In this document: positions 42,447 through 51,800 of the stretch, piece by piece
Layout of the letters: the number at the start of each line of letters is the position of its first letter
Position numbering within the stretch: the stretch's first letter is position 1
Assembly (NCBI GenBank): GCA_025462865.1
Contig: JAOAPI010000032.1
Location: 1-64,000 of the forward strand
Source of the DNA: Candidatus Sulfotelmatobacter sp.
GTDB taxonomy: Bacteria; Acidobacteriota; Terriglobia; Terriglobales; Acidobacteriaceae
DNA length: 64,000 nt
Direction of reading: 5' to 3'
Program-made: the position numbers and the translations under genes
The notes under the pieces: generated by a model
Database searches by the model: none
What the model was told of the DNA's origin: nothing
What the model saw: the letters and a program-made list of their open reading frames with translations, nothing else

Positions 42447-44507
42447 ATGGCCCGCAATCGTCCCATCTCGCTTCTGTCTACGTGCGTGTTGTTACTGGGC
42501 CTTGTATTTTCCACGAATGCCCCCGCAGCCGAGCCATCCCCGTGGCTTGAGATCCACTCCGCGCACTTCACCGTCATTACCGACGCAGGTGAGAAAAAGG
42601 GCCGCGAGGTCGCGCTGCGATTTGAGCAGATGCGGGCTGTATTCGCTACGCTGCTGATGAAGGAGCGGATCAATGAACCAGTGCCTCTGACTATTCTTGC
42701 CTTCAAAAACGACAAGACGTACTTCCAGAGCGCGCCACTGCGGCAGGGACAGCCGATCGGAGTTACCGGTTTCTTTGTCCCGGCAGAGGATCACAACTTC
42801 TTCGTATTGAATTTGTTTGAGGAGGAGCCTTGGCGCGCTGTCGCCCATGACTTCGCGCACCTGCTGCTCAATTACAACTATCCTCCGGTACAGGGATGGT
42901 TCGATGAAGGGCTGGCGGAATACTTCAGCTCGATCCGGCTCGATAACAAACAAGTCGAGATGGGCGGCGATCCCGAATTGCAATCTGCCTTAAAGGAAGA
43001 CTTGCTGCAGAACCGGCGGGACTTGCGCAGCGCGCCGAAGTCACTAACGGAGCTGCTGAGCGGGCAGGCCTGGCTCGCGCTGCCCGATCTGCTCACCATG
43101 AAGCACGACACATCTTCCTACATGGAAAACACACACAACACTTTGTTCTACGCGCAGTCCTGGATGGTGGTGCATTACCTGCTTCATGAGAAAAAGATGC
43201 CGGAGACAGGCATTTATTTTGGCTTGGTCCAGAATCAGCACGTGCCGGTGGAAGAAGCCATAGAGAAAGCATATGGCATGACCGGCGTCCAGTTTGACCA
43301 GGCAGTGAAAGATTACTTTCACTCGCTGAAACCGCTATTCACAGCGCTTGACGCATCGAAGCAATCCAACCAACAAAGCAATCCCCAGCAGGTTTATCAA
43401 TTCCCAGAAATGGTCGGACCGAACGACAGTGTGATCAATGCCAAAAGCATTTCCGAGCGGGACGCTCGCGCCCTCACGGCTGAGATGAAGTTGAGAATTC
43501 CCGACCGCCGGGAGGCGGCGATAAAGGAATTGGAAGAACTCGCTACCGCGCCTGATCAAACGGCGGCCAGAGCGGCGAGCGGCAAGGATAGAAATAGAGA
43601 TAAAGATAACGACGACGATAAAATTGGAAGCGCCGCGGCGGTTGGCAACGAGATCGCGCACCGCGCGCTTGCCTGGGACCACCTGCAACATCGGGAGTTT
43701 GATGCTACGGCCGAAGAATTGGGCAATGCCGCTGCCCTTAATCCGCGCGACACTTGGATTCGCTACTATCTCTCGCTGCTGAAATACCGCGTTTCGCAGG
43801 CCAAGCACACCGATATTCAAGGATTGCCCAACATGCTGCAGGACCTGAGGGCCGTGCTTGAATGGTATCCAGAATTCGCCGATGCTTATGATCTGACGGC
43901 TACTGCGCGCAGGGAAGGTGGCGGACCAGCGGCGGCGATGCAGGCAGAACGAGCGGCGATACAACTTAGTCCGCGTAACCAGCAGTACATGTATCACCTC
44001 GCGGAGATCTACGTCGAGGATAAAAAGTGGGAAGCCGCACGGGCCTTGCTGGAGCGCTTGAAGAGCAGCAGCGATTCGACGGTAGCGGCTGAGGCGCGCG
44101 AGCGATTGGGGCAAATCGGGAACGAGCAAAAATACGGGGTATCAGCTGGGACCTCTCCCGCAAAGAAGTTGACTACGCAGACTTCCCCGTTCGATGTGCT
44201 GGAGCAGGATGCGGCCAAGCGCGCGGCCGCCGCGAGGACGACTGAAGAGGTGGCCGGCGGAGACAAGAGGCCCGCAAAATTTCTTAAGGGCCGGCTATTG
44301 GGCGTGGACTGCTCGCAACCGCCGACGGCGGTACTCACCGTGATCTCGGGTGGTGCTGTTCTGAAACTACGAACCGCTGACTACAAGGCGCTCTTGCTGA
44401 TCGGAGCCGAAACATTTTCTTGCGACTGGAATGACCGCTCAGTGTCGGTTAACTACAAGGCCGGCGGATTGTCGGACGGAGATTTGGTTTCGGTGGAAGT
44501 GCGGTGA
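42447..44507 (+). CDS. Peptidase-MA-like (DUF1570-type) protein with TPR region, exported
   Basis: 686 residues from ATG 42447. Signal peptide ending APA|A, then WLEIHSAHFTVITDAGEKKG typical of this family. A gluzincin-like active region follows, in which the zinc motif reads HDFAH (134-138) and the distal WFDEGLAEYF carries E154. The usual HExxH glutamate is thus aspartate. Residues about 340-600 form TPR-like helices with an inserted Lys/Asp-rich linker. The C-terminal 60 residues are a small beta domain. Secreted or periplasmic; activity uncertain because of the Glu-to-Asp change. Confidence 0.8.
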   Translation: MARNRPISLLSTCVLLLGLVFSTNAPAAEPSPWLEIHSAHFTVITDAGEKKGREVALRFEQMRAVFATLLMKERINEPVPLTILAFKNDKTYFQSAPLRQGQPIGVTGFFVPAEDHNFFVLNLFEEEPWRAVAHDFAHLLLNYNYPPVQGWFDEGLAEYFSSIRLDNKQVEMGGDPELQSALKEDLLQNRRDLRSAPKSLTELLSGQAWLALPDLLTMKHDTSSYMENTHNTLFYAQSWMVVHYLLHEKKMPETGIYFGLVQNQHVPVEEAIEKAYGMTGVQFDQAVKDYFHSLKPLFTALDASKQSNQQSNPQQVYQFPEMVGPNDSVINAKSISERDARALTAEMKLRIPDRREAAIKELEELATAPDQTAARAASGKDRNRDKDNDDDKIGSAAAVGNEIAHRALAWDHLQHREFDATAEELGNAAALNPRDTWIRYYLSLLKYRVSQAKHTDIQGLPNMLQDLRAVLEWYPEFADAYDLTATARREGGGPAAAMQAERAAIQLSPRNQQYMYHLAEIYVEDKKWEAARALLERLKSSSDSTVAAEARERLGQIGNEQKYGVSAGTSPAKKLTTQTSPFDVLEQDAAKRAAAARTTEEVAGGDKRPAKFLKGRLLGVDCSQPPTAVLTVISGGAVLKLRTADYKALLLIGAETFSCDWNDRSVSVNYKAGGLSDGDLVSVEVR

Positions 44508-44567
44508 GGCATTGGAGCCTGCCCGGGCGGCCTCTTTCGTGGTGGTCCACAGGACTATGAGCAGCGT

Positions 44568-44939
44568 TTATCGCGGCAAGCTCGCGTGAATGCCAAGAGC
44601 TTCGGCGGCCTTACGGAGCGCTTTGTCTTTCGTCCACAGAACTGTGGCCGAATTGATAAAGGTAGAGGCAATCAGGTGTGCGTCCGTCAGACCGATGCCC
44701 AGGCTGTACAAGCGGCGAGCCTCGATGGTTAGCCGCACCTCGCCTAACTGGGCCTCACGCACTTGAGGTAGAAGGTCCAGCAGTGCGAGCGTCTTCGTGC
44801 GCTCCCGGAGAGATCCGAGGGCAAGCTCCGCAATGATGTATGGATGGATCACAATCTTCCCATGCTCAAGAAGATTCCGCATTTCTTTATTTTCCGAGCG
44901 CAGGTGGTCAATCCAGACAGACGTATCTGCAAGGATCAA
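44568..44939 (-). CDS. vapC: VapC-type PIN-domain ribonuclease toxin
   Basis: 123 residues. PIN-domain acidic residues are visible: ILADTSVWIDHL (Asp near position 5), the glutamate in IIAELALGSL, LTDAHLIASTF, and the final WTKDKALRKAAEALG. VapC toxins cleave tRNA or rRNA and are held inactive by VapB. The start is TTG 44939, overlapping the antitoxin stop by the sequence TTGA, so translation is coupled. Confidence 0.92.
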   Translation of the reverse strand: MILADTSVWIDHLRSENKEMRNLLEHGKIVIHPYIIAELALGSLRERTKTLALLDLLPQVREAQLGEVRLTIEARRLYSLGIGLTDAHLIASTFINSATVLWTKDKALRKAAEALGIHASLPR

Positions 44940-45133
44940 TTCAGCCGTATCCTGCGGCGCGGAATATTCTTGAGTCTTGGCATGGTGCCTCCGAGAGATG
45001 CGAGCCTGCGAGCGCCTTCACGCTCAATGAGGGCTTTCAGTGCTTCGCGAATCAATGCAGTTTTCTCCGCGACACCAGTGAATTCCTGGGCGAGGCGTAC
45101 GAGATCGTCGTCAAGTGCAACTGTTGTTCTCAT
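44936..45133 (-). CDS. vapB: VapB-type antitoxin
   Basis: 65 residues from ATG 45133: MRTTVALDDDLVRLAQEF (ribbon-helix-helix) and a basic tail with ALIEREGARRLASLGG and PRRRIRLN for toxin binding. It is the standard antitoxin-first order. A GTG at 45148 is in frame, but the TATAAT at 45151-45156 would place the transcription start downstream of it, so ATG 45133 with a very short leader is preferred. Confidence 0.9.
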   Translation of the reverse strand: MRTTVALDDDLVRLAQEFTGVAEKTALIREALKALIEREGARRLASLGGTMPRLKNIPRRRIRLN

Positions 45134-45150
45134 AGGGAGTCCAGGCACTC

Positions 45151-45156
45151 ATTATA
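45151..45156 (-). promoter_or_regulatory. -10 element of vapBC
   Basis: Perfect TATAAT on the minus strand, 18 bp from ATG 45133, implying an approximately 10-nt leader without a Shine-Dalgarno sequence. The -35 region is not clear. Confidence 0.45.
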
Positions 45157-45363
45157 GCATCATTCGGTGCTAATATTCGTGCTTCAGCCGTGACGAAGGT
45201 TCGGCAAATGGTGGGTGCACTGAGCCCGTCGCACGAGTTACGCGCCGGAGGCTGAATCACAGTATGCGACGAATGAGTGTCAAGAGCCCCACTTCTCGCA
45301 AGGTCGGGAATCACAAGTGAACGAGAGTTTCGGTAAACTCATTGCACAAACGCACAAATGAAA

Positions 45364-45388
45364 GACCCTCCCGATGGGCAGGAGGGTC
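45364..45388 (-). terminator. Intrinsic terminator of the cold shock gene
   Basis: Stem of 8 bp, gaccctcc/ggagggtc, with a 9-nt loop. On the minus strand it is followed by TTTCATTTG. Lies 22 bp beyond the cold shock stop codon. Confidence 0.75.
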
Positions 45389-45409
45389 CGGAACCATAGA
45401 GCCAACCGA

Positions 45410-45613
45410 TTATGCGCGAACGACGTTACCCGCCTGAAAGCCTTTGGGGCCCTTGAGCAGATCAAACTCCACGGTCTCACCCTCGTTGAGCGAGCGATAG
45501 CCGTTCTCCTGGATTGCGGAGAAATGTACGAAAACGTCCTCCCCCGTGGAGCGCTGGATAAAACCGTATCCCTTCGCCCCATTAAACCACTTTACTGTTC
45601 CTTTCTCTCTCAC
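45410..45613 (-). CDS. Cold shock protein (CspA family)
   Basis: 67 residues, a single OB-fold cold shock domain with both RNA-binding motifs intact: KGYGFIQ (RNP1) and VFVHFSAI (RNP2). It binds single-stranded RNA or DNA and melts mRNA structure in the cold. The start is GTG 45613 with AAGGAG seven bases upstream. The upstream gap on this strand is long and may hold a regulatory leader. Confidence 0.95.
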   Translation of the reverse strand: MREKGTVKWFNGAKGYGFIQRSTGEDVFVHFSAIQENGYRSLNEGETVEFDLLKGPKGFQAGNVVRA

Positions 45614-46230
45614 AGAAAAACTCCTTTCCCTTAATCATTAAGAATAAGTTTCCCGGCTTCCCCAATCGTTGCCCCGAATAAACGGAGCGTCCCCCTCGAG
45701 AAAGCCAGTGAAACCCGGTTGCGTCTCTGTGCCGGAGAAATCGCCCCAAAGCGAAAGACTCCTCGGTTCAACGCGGAGTAGAGAAAGTGCCGCGTGAACT
45801 TCCGGAGTCTGGACCGTCGGCGCTGATCAACCGCCCTGCTCAAGACATCAACCTGCCTTGCATACTCAAGCCCACGTTCTTGGGCTTATGAGCACCCGAT
45901 AATAAGCAGTATTAAAACGTTACGCAAGAAAAATTAGTGAGTGGGGCTTAAAAATGGCCGGAAGTCGCATTTTAAGCTTTAACTGGGTATAAGAAACGAC
46001 CCAATTTCTCGCTAAAAAGTTACATTCACGGACAATTTGGAGTTCGACGCAACCCATTGACAGGATTAGACGAATTCCGGTTTGGGGTAAAAACTGGGAT
46101 GGTCAGGATCAGAAGTGTGAAAGTGTATAATCGGACACTTTAATAGGGACGAAGGTCGCGGCAGTTTGGCTAGCGTGGGACGCGACACAGAACCCGCGCC
46201 CACGATTTCAAGCACCCAACCAGGAGAGAT
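45614..46230. other. Long divergent intergenic region (cold shock leader / GH18-like gene promoter)
   Basis: 617 bp without a supported gene. It contains a perfect hairpin aagccca(6 nt)tgggctt at 45868-45887 with no T-tract on either strand, AT-rich DNA at 45900-46030, and a promoter-like block with an inverted repeat at 46120-46141. A frame on the minus strand at 45631-45843 looks spurious (Arg-rich, no family). Confidence 0.5.
46120..46141 (+). promoter_or_regulatory. -10 element overlapped by an inverted repeat
   Basis: TATAAT at 46126-46131 lies inside an inverted repeat aaagtgt (46120-46126) / acacttt (46135-46141). This would suit an operator controlling the downstream exported GH18-like gene, whose start is 90 bp away. 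Confidence 0.4.
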
Positions 46231-47993
46231 GTGAAAGACTCAATGAAATTTCAGGCAACATACCCGTCCCAGCAAACAGGCGTCGTGCGCGGCGCAACTC
46301 TTCTTTTATTGCTTCTCGCAGTGGTCTTCTCGGGCGAAGCTGCGTCTGCACAGGCTGGATTTACCGGAATATTTGGTGGAGGTCCGTTTTATAAGAACGC
46401 CGCAAACAACATCACGGAAATAGAGAATTCCGGCTTTACCGAAGCCATTGTCTGGAGCGTCGAGGTCAACAGCGTCGGCGATTTGAACTTCAATGGAGAG
46501 TTCCCACTAACCTCCAATGGCGTTTATATCGGTGAACAGACTCATGCCGATTTTGCCTCGAACATGGCGATTCTGAAACAGGGGAAGGTGAAAAGGGTCA
46601 CATTCAGCATTGGCTCGTCCAATTTTGGGGACTGGCAAGACATCACCGCTCTGGTCAAATCGCAGGGCACCGGTCCGACAAGCATCCTTTATAAAGACTT
46701 TCAAGCTCTGAAGGTTGCTATTCCAGCTCTGGATGCCCTAGATTTCGACGATGAGAACAGTTTCGATTCCCCAACCACAGTTGCGTTCGCGGTGATGTTG
46801 GGCAAACTGGGTTATCACGTGATGCCGGACCCTTTCGATAACAGCAGCTATTGGACGAATCTTGTTTCACAAATAAATGCTCAACTTCCCGGCACGGTGG
46901 ACGGAGTACACCTGCAAGCGTATGCGGGTGGCAGCGGAAATAGTCCGTGCGTGGGATGGAATTTCGGCAGTGTTCCAGTGGAGCCTGGTCTGTGGGATTT
47001 GAACGACAGTCCGAGCCAGGTTCAAAGCATTATGAGCGGTTGGCATAGCCAGTGTGGCATCCCAGGCGGGTTCATGTGGCTTTACGACGACTTCGTCGGC
47101 AGTGGTCTTGCGGCGCAATACGCTAACGCAATCAACAATGCGGTGAGTAGCAGCGGCTTTACGCTTTCGGGGCCAAAGAATGTGTTTTTGAACCAAAGTT
47201 CAACGGCCGCCGCCTTGATCACAATCACGGACTTTGGCGGCTTTAACGGTACGGTCACTCTGAGTCTGTCGAGTCTGCCGAAGGGTGTCCAAGCGGTGGT
47301 TCAAGGGCAAGGGAATAAACAGAAAGTCTGCTCAAAGCTAGCGCCTCCGCACGCACAGGATTCACTTCTATCACCGTTACCGGCACTTCTGGCAGCCTCA
47401 CACAAACGATTGCTTTCACTTTGGCTGTAAGCGCGGCCGTCGGCACAAACGGCACTGGCACACAAATACCGCTATCTTCGGAGTTCAACATTAACGGAAT
47501 CTACACAGACGGTACGACGTATTTGACCGGAGGACTCGATGGCACCGGGTACTCGTACTCGGCGAACCTGCTCATGACGTCGCGGGTTCTTAATGGGACC
47601 CTTCTCGATTTCGGATCCCCCAACGTAGCCGACGTGGTCGGTTGCAGTGGCCAATCGATCACTCTACCAGCGGGTAAGTTCTCCGGCCTTATGCTGTTAG
47701 CGACCGGCGTGGAGGGAAATCAAGTATCCCAGACCCTCGTCGTCAACTACACCGACGGAACGAGTTCGCAATTCGTTCAAAGCTTTAGCGATTGGTTCAG
47801 CCCGCAAAAATATCCCGGCGAGCTGGAAGCTGTTGCAATGGCGTATCGGAATTTTGACAACGGAACAAAGGATCAGCGAACGTTCAATCTGTACGCCTAC
47901 CGGTTTGCTCTGAATCCAGCTAAGGTTGTGCAGAGCATTACTCTGCCGAATGATTCCAAGGTACTTGTACTGGCGGCTACTCTGTTGCCGTGA
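46231..47993 (+). pseudogene. Frameshifted exported GH18-like protein with C-terminal beta domain
   Basis: Two frames read as one protein. The first (from GTG 46231, AGGAG upstream) has a signal peptide and a TIM-barrel-like domain: TFSIGSSNFGDWQDI and the sequence DALDFDDE at residues 168-175, an exact DxxDxDxE glycoside hydrolase 18 motif. It then enters an Ig-like linker (FGGFNGTVTLSLSSLPKGVQ). Near 47319-47340 the reading frame must shift by -1 (one base missing) to continue in LKASASARTGFTSITVTG, AVSAAVGTNG and a C-terminal beta domain ending at 47993. The original frame runs into unrelated sequence to 47430. No slippery heptamer is visible, so a disabling mutation or sequencing error is likelier than programmed shifting. 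Confidence 0.72.
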
Positions 47994-48185
47994 TCGAAAG
48001 TAGGTCATTTGATCACTTAGCTTGCACGCAGAGAGGCGGCGATAGGAGCGATTTCGTTAGCGGCTGCCCGAAAATCCACAGGCTGTCTGTGACATCCGTC
48101 ACAGCACACTCTTCACGAACTGCCTTAAGATAGCCTCGGTTTCCCAAAACCCCCCGAGCAGACATTCAATCCCAGGGTGATAGAT

Positions 48186-48827
48186 ATGGCCGGGAGTTGC
48201 TGGCGTTTGCTCGCCGCTGTGTCGCTGATATTTGTGGCACCGGCATTCCTGCGCGGTCAGGATCCAATTCACGAGCGAGTTCCTTTCGTCCCACCTAACT
48301 TGAGGATTTTGCGTGATCCTCCGCCCATCGAACCGATGTGGCTTCCTTTATCGCAGCGATTGCCAAAGCAGCCTCCTCTCCTTCCCGGAACAGTTGCTCT
48401 TCAGAAAATCGTTGGGGCGGCGGGAATCATTTTCTCCGGGCACGTCACCTCGATCGGTCATGTCCCCGTCCCATTGGGGCAAGCTCCTGCTTCCACAACT
48501 GTGAGTTTTAAAGTTGAAGGCGCCATTCGCGGGGTTTCATCAGGCGAGACTTTAACCATTCACGAATGGGCTGGCCTTTGGGCCAGCGGTGAGCGCTACC
48601 GCATCGGCGAGCGCGTGCTTCTGTTTCTTTATCCACCGGGCAAGCTCGGCCTGACCAGTCCGGTGGCGGGAACGATGGGCCGGTTCGCAATGGATTCCCA
48701 AGGCCGCGTCGTGATGAGCGGACAACAGGTTGCGAACCTGGGAACCGATCCAATTCTCGGTGGCAAGGCAATCGTCACGTACTTCGACTTCGCGGGGGCT
48801 ATCCGGCGTGTCGGGCGGGAGGAATGA
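48186..48827 (+). CDS. Exported protein with NTR/TIMP-like OB fold (tentative)
   Basis: 213 residues from ATG 48186 (AGGGTGAT upstream). Signal peptide ending LRG|Q, a Pro-rich stretch, then one domain. Its pattern is IIFSGHVTSIGHV, TTVSFKVEGAIRG, GETLTIHEW and YRIGERVLLFLYPP. It resembles netrin/TIMP-like domains ('..f.G.v.si.....v.F.V...wkG....v.v......f..G..YLvF'), but lacks their cysteines. Its stop overlaps the start of the 1027-residue pseudo-metzincin gene (ATGA), so the two are co-translated and probably work together. The fold call is by eye. Confidence 0.72.
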   Translation: MAGSCWRLLAAVSLIFVAPAFLRGQDPIHERVPFVPPNLRILRDPPPIEPMWLPLSQRLPKQPPLLPGTVALQKIVGAAGIIFSGHVTSIGHVPVPLGQAPASTTVSFKVEGAIRGVSSGETLTIHEWAGLWASGERYRIGERVLLFLYPPGKLGLTSPVAGTMGRFAMDSQGRVVMSGQQVANLGTDPILGGKAIVTYFDFAGAIRRVGREE

Positions 48828-51800
48828 GCCAGAGCATGATTTCACAAAGAAATACCGCATTTCTCGGGCGCTCATTCTTGTTTAGGCTGGTTGCAGCCGT
48901 GGCTCTGGTCATCTTTTTTGCCATGCTCGCCCGTGCCGGCGGACCCAAGTATGTGGCAGGGTCCACCTTCTTCAACCCTTCAACGATGGGTCAGCCAATC
49001 ACGTGGTCGCTCGGGCAGATCAAGTACTACACCGATCAAGGCGACCTCAGCCCGATTTTACCCAACGCCTCGGCCAATGCACTTGTGGCGAATGCTTTCA
49101 GCCAATGGACCGCAGTCACAACCGCGGCGCTGACGGCAACCAATGCTGGTCAACTGGCTGAGGACGTCAACGGCAGCAACATCGGCGTGGATTCGAACGG
49201 AACGGTCATCGCGCCTGCCGATATCACTTCTGCCGCTGTTCAAAGCCCGGTCGCCATGGTCTATGACTATGACGGCTCCATCACTGACGCCTTACTCGGT
49301 GCGGGAGCCGGCGGTCCCTCCCAATGTTTCTGGAACGCAGTTTACGGCGGAGCGGACAACTTCGGCGAAGGGGCAAATTTCTTGCACGCGCTGGTAATTA
49401 TCAATGGGCAGTGCGCACTGCAAGCATCGCAACTCACCGATGTTGAATACCGGCTCGTACGGGTGCTGGGCGGTGTGCTCGGCCTGGATGGGTCGCAGGT
49501 GAATCTGAACGTGATCACAGGTAAACCTGCACCGACGCCCGACGACCGTGCCGGTTTCCCCGTTATGCATAACATGGACCCATTTAGCTGCGTGCCGATC
49601 ACGCTGTGCTATGCGAATCCCTATCAGATTGCCTCCGATGATGTTGCCGCGCTGTCGCGTCTATATCCCGCCATTCGGTCAAACTCGACCGCCCGGATTC
49701 ACGGCACTGTTTACTTCGTAGACCATTCGGGCAACCTCGCCCAACCCATGCAAGGAGTGAATGTCTTCGCGCGCTGGATCGATCCTTCGACCGGGCAGCC
49801 CTCCCACAAGTACGCCGCGTCGTCGGTCTCGGGATTCCTGTTCACCGGCAACGCTGGCAATCCCGTCACGGGATGGAGCGATCCCCTGGGCAATCTCTAC
49901 AGCGAGTTCGGATCATCCGATCAAGCCGTTGAAGGCTTCTTCGATCTCGGTGGATTGCCAATTCCAAACAGCGCAACTACTGCGCAGTATCAGCTTGCCG
50001 TGGAAGCTTTGGACCCTCTGTGGTCCTCCGGCGTGTCTCCCTATGACGTCTTCCAGGTGGCCCCCTCTGGGACGTTTCAACCCATCGTCGTTACCGTGAG
50101 CGCAGGCGGCGATTTCAACCAGGACATTCTCATGTCTGGCAACGCACAACCAGTTCCGTCCTGGGCTGCAACAGAAACCTGGAGTGCGCCGGCGCCGGTT
50201 CCCCCTCCTGGCGATTGGGTCGGATCATTGAGTGGCTACGGAGACGTTGGCTATTTCCTAATCACCGCGCAGGCGAATCGAACGCTGTCAGTCGCAGTCA
50301 CGGCGCTGGATGAGGCCGGTGCAGCCAGCGAATCGAAAGCCACCCCCGTGATCGGCATGTGGACGTTAGGCGATCCGATTGGAACGCCTCCACCAGCGTT
50401 CACTCCAGCTCCGTTCAATTCGGAAACGTTCGCCATGAGCCGTCTTGATGCGCAGGTATTGATTTCGAACAGTTTCATCATCGGTATATCCGATCTGCGG
50501 GGCGACGGACGTCCCGATTACAATTATCACGCCCACGTTCTTTACGGAGATTCGGCGATTCCCACGCGCGTCCCGGTCAAGGGCGGTGCCATCACTTTGC
50601 AAGGCACCGGCTTTGCGCCCGGCCTCACTGTCGCTGTTGGTAATACGAGTGCTCCGGTGATGGCGACCAATGCGAGCCAAATGCTGACGGCCGCTTCTGC
50701 GCAGAGCGACGGACTGCAAACCATAACTATCAGCGATATAGCTAGCGGGGCATCTTCCATCATGACTAACGCCGTGACTTTTGGAGCCGCGGCCACCGAC
50801 AAGCTAGTCTTGTTACAGGAAATCAATCCGCCCACGCCAGTTGGGACGCAAAGCGCTAACCCCGTTGCGGTTCGCGTGGTCGCCTCTGATGGCATCACGG
50901 GAGTGAATGGCGCAACAGTAGGCTGGACCACGACCAATGGGGCGACGCTCTCAGTCTGCAGTGGCGCTGCATCATGCTCGGCCGTCAGCGACGAGAGCGG
51001 AATCGCGTCGACTTGGATTACTCCCGCCGCGACTGGCAATGCTGTAATCACGGCGACTCTTGCGCCCGGCGTCTACAGCCCGCCACAATCCGTCGCTGCA
51101 ACACTGTTGGCGACCTCTTCATCGCTGGACATTGGAGTCACCACGCCTAATCTCTGGATTGCCTCAGGAGCGTCAGTCACCACTCCACTTACGGCGAGGG
51201 TGGTGAGTCTTGGTCAACCGAAAAACAACGTCACCGTGAACTTCGCAATTATGCAGGGCTCGGGATCGCTCAGTTCCGGCAGCGCAATCACCAATACTAG
51301 CGGTTATGCCTCGGTCACTCTGAACCTGACCAACTTCGTCACCAGCGTGCAAATCAGCGTATGTGTCGCACCAGGAAACAATCCCTGCCAAACAATTTAT
51401 GGCCACGCCGTATTGGCCGATGGGTTAAATCTGCAGCCGGTGTCTGGAGGTGGTCAGATTGTTAACGGAATGGTATTGCAACCGTTGACCGTTCGCGTGA
51501 CCGACTCTTCCACGCCTCCGGACTCTGTCTTGGGAGCGATGGTGCTGTTCCAGGCCACTGTGCTGCGTCCAATGGAAAATGATTTGACGCTAGTCCCCGG
51601 TGGACCCTCGGGAGATCCCGGAGGTACGCCTGTGATCCTGAGCGCGAGCCAAAGCACGGTTCAAAGCGACATCAACGGCCTGGCCAGCTTTGTCCCTTCG
51701 TTGGGAACGTTCACCGGCCCGTTGGAGATTGAGATACAAGTTTCAGCCGGAACAACGGCAGCGCTGCAAGATGAAATGGAGGCTTTTGCTGAAGACGGTA

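Noticed and set aside
45631-45843. Arg-rich minus-strand frame upstream of the cold shock gene
   Set aside because: No ribosome binding site or family; more likely leader RNA.
47319-47340. Programmed -1 ribosomal frameshift
   Set aside because: No X-XXY-YYZ slippery heptamer or downstream structure that I can see; a simple indel is the more economical explanation.
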